From: JALZAA01 sp035938395
Lineage (GTDB): Bacteria > Actinomycetota > Acidimicrobiia > IMCC26256 > JACDBD01
Reading direction: 5' to 3'
DNA: 49,720 bases
Assembly: GCA_035938395.1 (NCBI GenBank)
Contig: DASZGY010000148.1
Location: forward strand, 1 to 49,720
A model generated the notes under the pieces. That model was not told the origin of the DNA and searched no databases. It worked only from the letters and a program-made list of their open reading frames with translations. The position numbers and the translations under genes are program-made. This document shows, in pieces, positions 7,871 through 16,162 of the stretch (its first letter is position 1; each line of letters begins with the position of its first letter).

Positions 7871-8891
7871 GGCGGATCCTGGGGTCGAGGACCGAGTAGA
7901 CGCCGTCGACGAAGGCGTTGAACAACACGAACGCGACGGCGATGAGTGCGACGTAGGCCTGCACGGCCGAGTACTGGCGCGTTCCCACGGCGGTGACGAG
8001 CCCGAGCCCCATGCCGGGAAGCTGGAAGATGAACTCGATGACCACTGCGCCGCCGATCAGCGCGCCGAAGTTCAGCGCCGCCGCTGTCAGCAGGGTGAAG
8101 CTCGACGGACGCAAAGCGTGCCGCCACAGGATGCGCCGATTCGTGAGGCCCTTCGCCTTCGCCATGGTGATGAAGTCCTCCTGCAGCGTCTGGATCATGT
8201 CGCTGCGCAGGAGGCGCATGTAGATGGCGATCTGTGCGATCGCGAGGCTCAGCGCGGGCAAGAACATGTGCTTGATGTGCTCGGCCGGATCAGTGCCGAA
8301 CGCCACGTACTGCTGGGTCGGGAACCACCCGCCTTGCACCGCTAAGTAGAAGATGAACACGAACGCGATCACGAAGGGCGGGATCGCGATCGCGCCGAAC
8401 GCGACTGAGTTCGCGATCTTGTCGAACCAGGTACCGGCCTTGTAGGCGGCGAGGATCCCGAGCGGGATCGCGAACAACAGCGCCAGGAATTGCGCGTAGA
8501 AGATGAGCTGCAGCGAAACGCCCAGCTGCTTGCCGATGGAGTCCTTGACGGGAAGGTTCGTCGAGTAGTCCTTGCCGAAGTCTCCTCGCACGAAGTCGAA
8601 GAGCCAGTCCTTGTATTGCACGAGGAACGGCTTGTCGAGACCGATCTCCTTGCGGATGGGCCGCAGCTGCGCCTCGGTCGCGAACGGCTTTTGCGTTCGC
8701 GCCGGGTCACCCGGCGTCAGATGGAGCAGGGAGAACGAGAAGAACGTGACGACCAACAGGACCACGATGAGCTGGAGCAGCTTCTTGCGCCCCGCGCGCG
8801 TCCCCACCGCGAGCGCCAGCACCCCGAGGACGCCCAGGATCACGAAGAGGATCAGCAGGATGCCCAGAATCGTTCCCAGCGCGTCCAGCAT
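7848..8891 (-). CDS. dipeptide/oligopeptide ABC transporter permease (DppB/OppB type)
   Basis: A 347-residue permease. The canonical DppB start (first helix followed by LLHLTPGDPA) begins at about residue 36. It is preceded by an additional hydrophobic segment (residues 4-30, ILGILLILFVILGVLGVLAL), so the protein appears to have seven rather than six membrane helices. The permease domain contains the EAA-like loop AKAKGLTNRRILWRHALRPS and the C-terminal helices with QLPGMG. The start ATG at 8891 is 71 bases after the binding-protein stop. The intergenic stretch 8892-8962 holds no evident terminator. Confidence 0.93.
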   Translation of the reverse strand: MLDALGTILGILLILFVILGVLGVLALAVGTRAGRKKLLQLIVVLLVVTFFSFSLLHLTPGDPARTQKPFATEAQLRPIRKEIGLDKPFLVQYKDWLFDFVRGDFGKDYSTNLPVKDSIGKQLGVSLQLIFYAQFLALLFAIPLGILAAYKAGTWFDKIANSVAFGAIAIPPFVIAFVFIFYLAVQGGWFPTQQYVAFGTDPAEHIKHMFLPALSLAIAQIAIYMRLLRSDMIQTLQEDFITMAKAKGLTNRRILWRHALRPSSFTLLTAAALNFGALIGGAVVIEFIFQLPGMGLGLVTAVGTRQYSAVQAYVALIAVAFVLFNAFVDGVYSVLDPRIRHARVAAA

Positions 8892-8962
8892 CGTCAGGCC
8901 GATTCCTCCGTCGCAGTCGGCTCGAGCTCGCTACGTCTCGTTCTCTCGTCCCCCTCGCGCTC

Positions 8963-10690
8963 CTACTTGCTGACCCAGAGGCCCATCACCGGCTGGACAC
9001 TCGCGATCGGCACCCCGCGAGCTCCGCCGTCGCCGGCTGCGTTCGGGCCGGGCAGGTCGGGCCCGACGAAGCCGTTGACGTTCGACTTGCCCGCGAAGGC
9101 CCACAACGTCAACCAGCCCCAGATGTTGTAGGCGTTCTTGGCGAACTGCTTGCCGATGTCCTCGTAGAGGGCCTTGCGCTTCGCCGGGTCGGTCTCGGAC
9201 CGCCCCTGCACGAGATCCTGGTCGATCTGTGGGTCGTTGATACGCCCGAAGTTCACGAGGTTATGGACCGGCGAGCCGTCCGCGTTTTTCTGGGTGCTCT
9301 TCCACCAGACGTACAACGTGTCGGGGTCGCCGCCCGGGAAGTTGCGCCAGAGGATCGCGTCGAACTGTCCGGCGTCACCGCCGCCCAGGGCGTAGTTGAT
9401 GTACTGGCTCTGCTCGATGGGCGGGCGAATCTCGACCGAGATGCCTTGCACCTTCTCCACCTGGGCCTTCACGGCGGCTGCCAGCTGCTGCGTGCTCGGA
9501 TCCGGCGTCGAGTCGAGCGTGAAGTGCAGCCCGCTCTGGCCCGTCTCCTGGTCGTACTTCTTGACGTAGTCCTCGGCCTTCTTGGGATCGTACGTCGGGA
9601 AGCCGACATTCTTCTGGTACCCCATTGTCTCCGGGGCGTACGGCTGGTCCCAAGTCGGGCTGACCCCGTTGTTCGACAGCTGGTTCAGCGCGTTGCGATC
9701 ACTGGCGTACGCGACCGCAAGCCGCGCGTTGAGGTTGTTGAACGGGGCCTTCCCGGCGTTGAGCATCGTGTGGGCGAGCTCCGCGTCCCGCGACGTCTCC
9801 AGCATCTTCACGGTGCCGGCCTTGGCGTCATTGCGCAGGCCGGTGATCTGCTGACCGTCGGTCAGGTGAATGAGGTCGAGGTCACCGCCCTTCAACCCGT
9901 TCACGCGCTGCGAGACGTCGACGACGGGCCGGAACGTGAGCTGGTCGAGGTAGGGCAGCTTGTTGCCGTCCTTGTCCTTCTGCCAGTAGTTCTGGTTCTT
10001 CGTCACCGTGAGGTGGTCGTTCGGCACCCAGTCCTGGAACTTGAACGGTCCGGTCCCGATCGGGTTCCGGGGGCACGTGCTGTCGTCGTTCAGCTGCGCG
10101 GGCGCCGCCATCCCCAGCCGGCCGGTCGACCACAGTGAAGACGGGAAGGCAACCCACGGCACCTTCGTGGTGACGCGGACGGTCATGGGGTCGACCACCG
10201 AGATGTCCTGGACGTCCGGGAACACGAATTGGAACAGCACGCCGTTCTTGAAGCGGTCGAGGTTGAGCTTGACCGCGTCGGCGTTGAACGGCTCGCCGTT
10301 GTGGAACTGGATGCCGTCGCGGAGAGCGATCGTCCACTGCGTGTAGTCGGCGTTGTGGTCGATCGACTTCGCGAGGTACGGGACGTAGTCACCCTTGTCG
10401 TTGGGAACGGTGAGCGTGTCGTAGATGGCCTGGAACACCTGGATCCCGCCCGCCGCGAGCTGCGCCGTCGGCGGACAGAAGCCGCCGAGGGTTTCGGCCT
10501 CGAGGCCATAGGTCAGCGACCCGCCCTCGACGGGCTTGCCGTTGTTCTTGGGGATGTTGGTCTGTGCGCCTTGCGTGCCGCCGCCTCCGCCGCCGCCCCC
10601 ACACGCAGCCGCGATGAGGGCCACGCACGCCCCCACGGCCACGACCCGAAGCCACCGCTTGCGCGCCAGGTGCCGGTACGAATCGCGCAC
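8963..10690 (-). CDS. peptide/nickel-type ABC transporter substrate-binding lipoprotein (SBP family 5)
   Basis: A 575-residue extracellular binding protein that delivers substrate to the DppBC permeases. The start is taken as GTG at 10690 (GGGGGGCGAG just upstream), which gives a basic n-region (RHLARKRWLR), a hydrophobic core and a lipobox LIAAAC at residues 20-25, followed by a glycine run: a lipoprotein signal peptide. An open extension back to 10969 would place this signal internally and is rejected. Mature-protein signatures include FNADAVKLNLDRFKN, NPIGTGPFKF and the C-terminal domain of the family. First gene of the operon; a consensus-like promoter and an operator-like site lie upstream. 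Confidence 0.93.
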   Translation of the reverse strand: MRDSYRHLARKRWLRVVAVGACVALIAAACGGGGGGGGTQGAQTNIPKNNGKPVEGGSLTYGLEAETLGGFCPPTAQLAAGGIQVFQAIYDTLTVPNDKGDYVPYLAKSIDHNADYTQWTIALRDGIQFHNGEPFNADAVKLNLDRFKNGVLFQFVFPDVQDISVVDPMTVRVTTKVPWVAFPSSLWSTGRLGMAAPAQLNDDSTCPRNPIGTGPFKFQDWVPNDHLTVTKNQNYWQKDKDGNKLPYLDQLTFRPVVDVSQRVNGLKGGDLDLIHLTDGQQITGLRNDAKAGTVKMLETSRDAELAHTMLNAGKAPFNNLNARLAVAYASDRNALNQLSNNGVSPTWDQPYAPETMGYQKNVGFPTYDPKKAEDYVKKYDQETGQSGLHFTLDSTPDPSTQQLAAAVKAQVEKVQGISVEIRPPIEQSQYINYALGGGDAGQFDAILWRNFPGGDPDTLYVWWKSTQKNADGSPVHNLVNFGRINDPQIDQDLVQGRSETDPAKRKALYEDIGKQFAKNAYNIWGWLTLWAFAGKSNVNGFVGPDLPGPNAAGDGGARGVPIASVQPVMGLWVSK

Positions 10691-10752
10691 GTCTCGCCCC
10701 CCAAATCCATCGGGACTTCCGCCCCGCCCCGTCCACGAAAGCCCCAGTCGGC

Positions 10753-10770
10753 TTGACCAACCAGTCAGTG
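10753..10770. promoter_or_regulatory. TetR-type operator-like site, type B copy 1 (peptide importer promoter)
   Basis: TTGACCAACCAGTCAGTG, with arms TGAC and GTCA around CAACCA. It matches the site at 16040-16057 (TTGACCGACCGGTCGAGT) at most of its first 15 positions. It lies at or just after the predicted transcription start of the importer operon, where a bound repressor would block transcription. The assignment to a TetR-family protein rests on the ACCGACCGGT-like core and is inference. Confidence 0.5.
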
Positions 10771-10781
10771 TGACGGCCGAC

Positions 10782-10809
10782 ACTCTAGAGCCGGTCGGGG
10801 CGTTGTCAA
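10782..10809 (-). promoter_or_regulatory. sigma-70-type promoter of the peptide importer operon
   Basis: On the minus strand a perfect -35 box TTGACA (10809-10804) is followed after 16 bases by TAGAGT (10787-10782) as a -10 box. The predicted start of transcription is near 10775, giving a leader of about 85 bases before the GTG at 10690. It is the best-matching promoter I can read in the window. Confidence 0.6.
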
Positions 10810-10876
10810 TCGCGGACCCGCCCTGACCAGGGGATTCGAGCCTCGACGCACCGCGACGCGGGTACCGTGCCCGCGC

Positions 10877-11290
10877 GTGCGGTGGCTCCGGGTGACGGGT
10901 ACGTGCGCGATCCCGCTCGACGAGCTCGAGTGGCGCTTCTCGGGCCCGGGAGGGCCCGGGGGGCAGCACGCGAACACGTCCAACACGCGTGTCGAGGTGC
11001 GCTTCGACGTGGAGGGGTCGCCGTCGCTCACGCCGTCGCAGCGCGCCCGGCTGCTCGACCGCTTCGGCCCCGTGGTGCGGGTGGTCGCGGCCGATACGCG
11101 GTCCCAGGCCCGCAACCGCGAGCTGGCGTTGGCGCGGCTCCGTGAGCGGCTCGCCGACGCGCTTCGTACCCCGCGGGCACGCCGGTCGACGGCGCCGAGC
11201 AAAGCGGCCCGCCGCCGCCGGATCGAGGCCAAGCGGCGGCGAGGTGACCTCAAGCGCCAGCGGCGAATGCGGCCCGGGGCGGAGGACTGA
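10877..11290 (+). CDS. arfB: peptidyl-tRNA hydrolase ArfB-type ribosome-rescue factor
   Basis: A 137-residue release-factor-like protein that hydrolyses peptidyl-tRNA on ribosomes stalled without a stop codon. The catalytic loop GPGGPGGQHANTSNTRVE contains GGQ at residues 28-30. There is no codon-recognition domain, and the C-terminus is a long basic tail (RRRRIEAKRRRGDLKRQRR) that in this family enters the empty mRNA channel. Length fits ArfB/YaeJ. The start is probably the GTG at 10877; no clear Shine-Dalgarno is visible. It is followed after 5 bases by a membrane-protein gene. Confidence 0.92.
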   Translation: MRWLRVTGTCAIPLDELEWRFSGPGGPGGQHANTSNTRVEVRFDVEGSPSLTPSQRARLLDRFGPVVRVVAADTRSQARNRELALARLRERLADALRTPRARRSTAPSKAARRRRIEAKRRRGDLKRQRRMRPGAED

Positions 11291-11295
11291 CCCGC

Positions 11296-12396
11296 GTGGA
11301 AGCAGTCGTCAAGATCGCGTGGTTCGTCGCCGGGCTCGCCCTGGTCGTCGTCGTGCTCGACGCCGCCGTCCGCTCCCTCGTGCTCCCGCGGGGCTCGGTG
11401 GTCTCGCTCACGCGGATCGTCTGGGTGAGCACCCGGCGCGTCTTCAACCTGCTCGCGAGCACGAGCAAGACCTACGAGGGTCGCGACCGGATCATGGCGC
11501 TGTACGCACCGCTCACGCTGCTCGTCCAGCCGGCGGTCTGGCTGGCGATGGTGATCGTCGGCAGCATGATGATGTTCCACGCGCTCGGTGTCTCGAGCTG
11601 GCGGTCAGCGTTCAGCGAGAGCGGCTCGTCCCTGTTCACGCTCGGCTTCGTGCACCCGCGAGACCTGCCCACGACGGTCCTCGCGTTCACGGAGGCAGCT
11701 CTCGGTCTTGGTGTCCTCGCGCTCTTCATCGCGTACCTGCCGAACATCTACAACGCGTTCTCGCGACGCGAAGTGCTCGTCGCGAAGCTCTCGGCCCGAG
11801 CGGGCACACCACCGTCGTCGATCGATTTCCTCGTCCGCGTGAGTCGCATCGACGAGCTCGGGAAGCTCGACACCGTGTGGGGGCAGTGGCAGGACTGGTT
11901 CGCCGAGGTCGAGGAGACCCACACGTCGCAGGGGTCATTGGTCTTCTTTCGATCACCGCGGAGTGACCGCTCGTGGGTGACGGCCGCGGGAGTCGTGCTC
12001 GATGCGGCGTCGTTCGCGAACTCCACGATCGACATCCCACGATCGCCGTACGCGGCATTGTGCGTGCGCGCCGGGTACTCGGCGCTGCGCGCCATCTCGG
12101 ACTTCTTCAGCATCCCGTACGACCCGGACCCGCAGCAGACCGACCCGACGAGCATCGCCCAGGAGGAGTTCGACGACGCCTGCCGGCAGCTCGCGGACGC
12201 CGGAGTACCGCTGAAGTCCGACCTCGCTCAGGCCTGGGTCGACTTCAACGGGTGGCGGGTGAACTACGACTCGGTGCTGGTGGGCCTGGCGGGGTTGACC
12301 ATGGCGCCGTACGCGATGTGGTCGTCCGATCGGTCGCTCCGGCGCGTGCCCCTACCGCCGATCACGCGCCGCGGCCGCCGCCGCCGCCGCTTTTGA
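11296..12396 (+). CDS. membrane protein with a pore-loop (ion-channel-like) N-terminal half, function unknown
   Basis: A 366-residue protein. Hydrophobic helices lie at about residues 8-30, 72-97 and 124-149. Between the second and third is a short re-entrant-like segment, SGSSLFTLGFVHP (109-121), placed exactly like the pore helix and selectivity filter of two-helix K+ channels, but with TLGF in place of the TVGYG signature. The remaining 210 residues are soluble, probably cytoplasmic, and end in a very basic RRGRRRRRF tail. Ion selectivity is doubtful because the filter is degenerate; it may instead be a sensor or scaffold. The GTG start follows arfB by 5 bases; the 3' end overlaps the convergent esterase gene by 45 bases. 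Confidence 0.65.
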   Translation: MEAVVKIAWFVAGLALVVVVLDAAVRSLVLPRGSVVSLTRIVWVSTRRVFNLLASTSKTYEGRDRIMALYAPLTLLVQPAVWLAMVIVGSMMMFHALGVSSWRSAFSESGSSLFTLGFVHPRDLPTTVLAFTEAALGLGVLALFIAYLPNIYNAFSRREVLVAKLSARAGTPPSSIDFLVRVSRIDELGKLDTVWGQWQDWFAEVEETHTSQGSLVFFRSPRSDRSWVTAAGVVLDAASFANSTIDIPRSPYAALCVRAGYSALRAISDFFSIPYDPDPQQTDPTSIAQEEFDDACRQLADAGVPLKSDLAQAWVDFNGWRVNYDSVLVGLAGLTMAPYAMWSSDRSLRRVPLPPITRRGRRRRRF

Positions 12397-13722
12397 GCCC
12401 CGGTCGACGGGGTCGGCGGGCACGTCGGGACGGCGCGCCCGGTGCGCGCTGTGCAGCCAGGCGAGGAACCGATCGACGCCGTTCACGACGTTCTCGGTCC
12501 GGACCGAATGGAACACCTCGAAGGCGTGGGACGCGCCGGGGATCTCGGCGAACAGCACCGGTTTGCGTGATACGTCGCGGAGGGCGGCCACGAATCGGCG
12601 CGCCTGCTCCACGGGAACGAGGTTGTCGCTCGTGCCGTGGATCACGAAGAAGGGAGGAGCGTGCGGACCGACGTGCGCGATCGGCGAGTACTTCACGAAC
12701 CGCTCCCGGTCCTCCTCGACGGTCGCGCCCGCGACGCGGCGCGCGAACCAGTGGCCGATGCGCTCTCCACGCGCGCCAGCGCGGTCCCTGGGGTCGAACA
12801 CCTCGGCGAGGTCGTACACCCCGTAGAACGGCACGCACGCGGTGACGGACGTGTCGGCGTCTTCGAAGCCGGGCTGGAACTCGGGGTCGTCGGGCGTGAG
12901 GGCGACGAGCGCGGCGAGGTGGCCACCGGCCGAGCCGCCGGTCACGACGACGAAGTCGGGATCGCCCCCGTACTCGCCGATGTGCTCCCGGATCCAGCGG
13001 AGCGCCAGCTTGCAGTCGACGAGCTGATCGGGAATCGACACGCGCGGGCTGAGCCGGTAGTTGGCGGCGACACACACCCACCCCTCGGCCGCGAGGTGCA
13101 GCATGAACGGGAGGGCTTGCTGTCCCTTGTCGCCGACCATCCAGGCGCCGCCGTGTAACTGGAGGAGGACCGGCGCGCGGTGCGCGCCGCCCTTCGGGCG
13201 CCACACGTCGAGAAGGTGACGCCGGCCGCCGCCCGGCGCGTACTGGATGTTCTTGACGCGCTTGACGCGACGGTCACGCAGGTAGAAGGGGAGCAGCAGA
13301 TGTCGTCGTGACCCCCGCCGCGCCAGGCGCTCGGCGAGACCGGGCGCGATCTCGGAGCGGTAGTTGGGCCCCAGCCCCTCGCGCAGCGCGTCCTCCATCA
13401 CCTGCGCCGAGCGACCGGACACCAGCTGGAGCCCCAGCAGACCGGCCCAAGACGCGAGCGCGACGACGAGCCCGACGATCCCCGCCCACGAACCGAGCGC
13501 CCCGAGCCAGACGAACAGGACGGTCGCGGCCACCTGCCAGGCGATGTGGAAGACGGCGAGCTCCGAGGTGAACCAACCCGCGAAGAAGCTCAGCGTGAGG
13601 AGCTGCCAGCGGCGCGACGGCCGGTACGCGTTGAACGTGAACCAGGCGCCGACGAGGCTCACGGCGAGATAGGCCCAACCCATCCACACATTGTGCCGCG
13701 CCGTCGGCCCCTTGAGGACCAC
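12352..13722 (-). CDS. membrane-anchored alpha/beta-hydrolase (HSL-like carboxylesterase)
   Basis: About 456 residues from the GTG at 13722; an ATG 13 codons later (MGWAYLAVSLVGAW) is an alternative start. The N-terminal 110 residues contain three to four membrane helices. The hydrolase domain shows the oxyanion-hole motif LQLHGGAWMVGD, the nucleophile elbow VTGGSAGGHLA (Ser), a catalytic Asp in HGTSDNLVPVE and a His in ASHAFEVFHS. This arrangement fits the hormone-sensitive-lipase/esterase group acting on acyl esters. The adjacent WS/DGAT gene, divergently oriented, suggests a role in neutral-lipid or ester turnover (inference). The C-terminus is an alanine run and overlaps the convergent neighbour. 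Confidence 0.85.
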   Translation of the reverse strand: MVLKGPTARHNVWMGWAYLAVSLVGAWFTFNAYRPSRRWQLLTLSFFAGWFTSELAVFHIAWQVAATVLFVWLGALGSWAGIVGLVVALASWAGLLGLQLVSGRSAQVMEDALREGLGPNYRSEIAPGLAERLARRGSRRHLLLPFYLRDRRVKRVKNIQYAPGGGRRHLLDVWRPKGGAHRAPVLLQLHGGAWMVGDKGQQALPFMLHLAAEGWVCVAANYRLSPRVSIPDQLVDCKLALRWIREHIGEYGGDPDFVVVTGGSAGGHLAALVALTPDDPEFQPGFEDADTSVTACVPFYGVYDLAEVFDPRDRAGARGERIGHWFARRVAGATVEEDRERFVKYSPIAHVGPHAPPFFVIHGTSDNLVPVEQARRFVAALRDVSRKPVLFAEIPGASHAFEVFHSVRTENVVNGVDRFLAWLHSAHRARRPDVPADPVDRGSKAAAAAAAARDRR

Positions 13723-13769
13723 GAGCCGCCCCCGTACGCTGCGCGCACAGACCTTCGATCGGAGCGCGA

Positions 13770-15167
13770 ATGCAGCGGCTGACCGGCCTCGACGCCGCCT
13801 TTCTCGCGCTCGAAACGCCGTCGACGCACATGCACGTCATGGCGACGATGGTTCTCGACCCGTCTGACGTTCCCGGCGGCTTCACCGTCGAGACGATGCG
13901 GAAGCTCATCGGCGAGCGACTGCCGCGCCTCGAGCCGTTCCGCCGGCGCGTGGTCGAGATCCCGTTCGGCGTCGACAACCCGGTCTGGATCGAGGATCCC
14001 GACTTCGACCTCGACTACCACGTCCGGCGGGCTGCGCTGCCGGCGCCCGGCGGCCTCGACGAGCTCGCCGAGCTCACGGCCGAGATCGCCGGGCGCCCGC
14101 TCGACCGCCGCCGTCCGCTCTGGGAGCTGTGGGTCGTCGAGGGTCTCGAGCACGGGTACGTCGGTGTCATCGCCAAGATGCACCACGCCGCCATCGACGG
14201 CGTGCTCGGTGTCGACCTCATGACCGAGATCTTCGACCTCGAGCGCCACCCGGAGCCGAAGCCCCCGGCCGAGCACGAACCGACACCCGAGCGGGTGCCG
14301 TCCGACGCCGAGCTGCTCGTCGGCGCAGTGACCTCGATCGCTCGCCAGCCCCTCCGCGCGTACCGCGCCGTGCGCAACCTCACGAGCTCCGCCGTGCGTG
14401 TGATCCAGCGACTGCGCTCCGAGCCGGTGAGCGCAGGTGTGCCGTTGACGGCGCCACCGAGCGCGCTCAACGGGATCCTGACACCGCACCGGCGCGTGGC
14501 GTTCGCGTCCGTGCCGCTGGCGGACGTGAAAGAGGTCAAGCAGGCGTTCGGCGTCACGGTGAACGACGTCGTGCTGGCCGTGTGCGCGGGAGCGCTGCGC
14601 CGGTATCTCGAGATGCGCGGGCAGGTGCCCGACAAGGCGCTCCTCGCCGCGATCCCGGCGTCGGTCCGTACGCCGGACGAGCAGGGCGTGATGGGCAACC
14701 GCGTTTCGGCGATGTTCGCGACGCTCGCCACCCAGCTCGACGATCCGGTCGACCGCCTCTTCGCCGCCCGAGAGGTCATGAGCGGAGCCAAGCAGGTGCA
14801 CGAGGACATCGGCGGCAACACGCTGCACGAATGGGCCGAGGTGGCGGCGCCGGTGCTGTTTTCACGCGGCATACGTCTGTACGAGCGGCTCCTCGAAGGC
14901 CGGCATCGGCCGATCATCAACCTGATCGTCTCGAACGTCCCCGGCCCGGCGTTCCCTCTCTACTGCGCGGGCGCGCGCCTCGTGAGCCTGTTCCCGCTCG
15001 GCCCATTGCTGGCCGGGACCGGGCTCAACATCACCGTGCTGAGCTACCTCGACTCGGTGGGCTTCGGGCTCATCGGATGTCGCGAGATCGTCCCGAACAT
15101 CGGGGCGATCGCGGCGGCGGTACCCGACGCGCTGGCCGAGCTCCTGAAGGCCGCGCACGACCGGTAG
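13770..15167 (+). CDS. wax ester synthase/diacylglycerol acyltransferase (WS/DGAT family)
   Basis: A 465-residue acyltransferase that esterifies diacylglycerol or fatty alcohols with acyl-CoA, making storage lipids. The N-terminus MQRLTGLDAAFLALETP is typical of actinobacterial members, and the catalytic motif HHxxxDG appears as KMHHAAIDGVLG near residue 140. Later conserved blocks include GVTVNDVVLAVCAGALRRYL and the NLIVSNVPGP region near residue 385. GGAGCGA precedes the ATG. It is divergent from the esterase gene with only 47 bases between them. Confidence 0.95.
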   Translation: MQRLTGLDAAFLALETPSTHMHVMATMVLDPSDVPGGFTVETMRKLIGERLPRLEPFRRRVVEIPFGVDNPVWIEDPDFDLDYHVRRAALPAPGGLDELAELTAEIAGRPLDRRRPLWELWVVEGLEHGYVGVIAKMHHAAIDGVLGVDLMTEIFDLERHPEPKPPAEHEPTPERVPSDAELLVGAVTSIARQPLRAYRAVRNLTSSAVRVIQRLRSEPVSAGVPLTAPPSALNGILTPHRRVAFASVPLADVKEVKQAFGVTVNDVVLAVCAGALRRYLEMRGQVPDKALLAAIPASVRTPDEQGVMGNRVSAMFATLATQLDDPVDRLFAAREVMSGAKQVHEDIGGNTLHEWAEVAAPVLFSRGIRLYERLLEGRHRPIINLIVSNVPGPAFPLYCAGARLVSLFPLGPLLAGTGLNITVLSYLDSVGFGLIGCREIVPNIGAIAAAVPDALAELLKAAHDR

Positions 15168-15185
15168 CCGGTCGGCGCACTCCAG

Positions 15186-16001
15186 TCAGCGCAACGGCGC
15201 GAAGAGGTCGTCCTCGCTCGTCCCCGGCGGTGCCCCACGGCGGATGAACCACTCGTAGCCGAACCCCTCGCGGAACGTGTCGGGCGGCAGCTTGAGGAAG
15301 AACGACGACTCCTGGATCTGGCTCCCGTGCGCGGCCATCGCGGCGCGCTTGACGTCCAGGAAGTTGCGGACGTCGACCGTCGTGGTGATCGCCGACTCCG
15401 GTGAACCGAAGGTGTTGTCGTCCGGATCGGGGAGGTCGGCCGGGTCGATGTCGCCGGGAAGCTCCGTGTTGCCCTGGGCGATGCCTTCCTGCAACAAGCG
15501 ATAGATGTGGTCGCGGTTCATCGTGGACTCGTAGACGACCGGGGTGTCGGCGAGCTCGGCGGCTCGGGCGCCGACGCGATGCACCTGGATGTGATCCGGA
15601 TGCCCGTACCCGCCATGGTCGTCGTAGATGGTGAGCACGTCGGCGCGTTCCTCGTCGAGGATCTTCGCGAGCCGCTTTCCGGCTTCGTCGACGTCGGCGG
15701 TCCAGAAGGAGCCCTGCGCGTCGTTCTCCGGTGTCCCCATCATCCCGGAGTCGACGTAACCGAGGAACTCGACGCGTGACACGCCGAGGATCTCGGCGGC
15801 CCGCTGCGTCTCCCGCACCCGCCGCTCCGACATCTTCTCGCCGGGCTCGAGCATCTCGTGGCCATAGCCGGCGTGCTCGCCCCGGGTCGCGACGACGAGC
15901 ACCACGCGGTGTCCTTCCGAGGCCGCCTTCGCCATCACGCCCGCGGTGGCGATGGCCTCGTCGTCGGGGTGGGCGTGAAAGGTCACGAGCGTGTGCGCCA
16001 C
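15186..16001 (-). CDS. PIG-L family deacetylase (Mca/MshB-like)
   Basis: A 271-residue zinc hydrolase. The start is the GTG at 16001, giving MAHTLVTFHAHPDDEAIATAG with the AHPDDE metal motif at residues 10-15; a longer open frame to 16073 would run through an operator-like site and is not favoured. A second motif, GGYGHPDHIQVHR, supplies further zinc ligands. In actinobacteria this family deacetylates GlcNAc-inositol (mycothiol synthesis) or cleaves mycothiol S-conjugates (Mca); the TRGEHAGYG and SGMMGTPEN segments fit the Mca-like group, but the exact substrate is not settled by sequence. Convergent with the acyltransferase gene. Confidence 0.88.
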   Translation of the reverse strand: MAHTLVTFHAHPDDEAIATAGVMAKAASEGHRVVLVVATRGEHAGYGHEMLEPGEKMSERRVRETQRAAEILGVSRVEFLGYVDSGMMGTPENDAQGSFWTADVDEAGKRLAKILDEERADVLTIYDDHGGYGHPDHIQVHRVGARAAELADTPVVYESTMNRDHIYRLLQEGIAQGNTELPGDIDPADLPDPDDNTFGSPESAITTTVDVRNFLDVKRAAMAAHGSQIQESSFFLKLPPDTFREGFGYEWFIRRGAPPGTSEDDLFAPLR

Positions 16002-16039
16002 GGGGGCATCCTCGCGCGTTGCAGAGACGTCCCTCGCGC

Positions 16040-16057
16040 TTGACCGACCGGTCGAGT
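16040..16057. promoter_or_regulatory. TetR-type operator-like site, type B copy 2 (between PIG-L and the branched-chain importer)
   Basis: TTGACCGACCGGTCGAGT, containing the perfect 10-bp palindrome CGACCGGTCG at 16045-16054. It is closely similar to 10753-10770. It lies in the divergent intergenic region 16002-16162, so it could control either gene. Downstream, TAGAGT at 16115-16120 is a possible -10 box for the importer; no convincing -35 box is visible. Confidence 0.5.
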
Positions 16058-16162
16058 TTGCCCGCGAGCCCACCGGACGTCGGTACCGCTATGGTCCCCC
16101 GCGGAACCTGACGTTAGAGTTAGCAAACTTTCGATTCGCCTTGGTGTTCTGGGGGGTTACCG

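Noticed and set aside
8963..10969. Start of the binding protein at 10969
   Set aside because: It would bury the lipoprotein signal peptide and span the promoter and operator; GTG 10690 is better.
12400..13722. Alanine run at the C-terminus of the esterase as a sequencing artefact
   Set aside because: The same DNA gives a basic Arg tail in the convergent gene, and GCC/GCG repeats are normal in this composition; no frameshift is needed.
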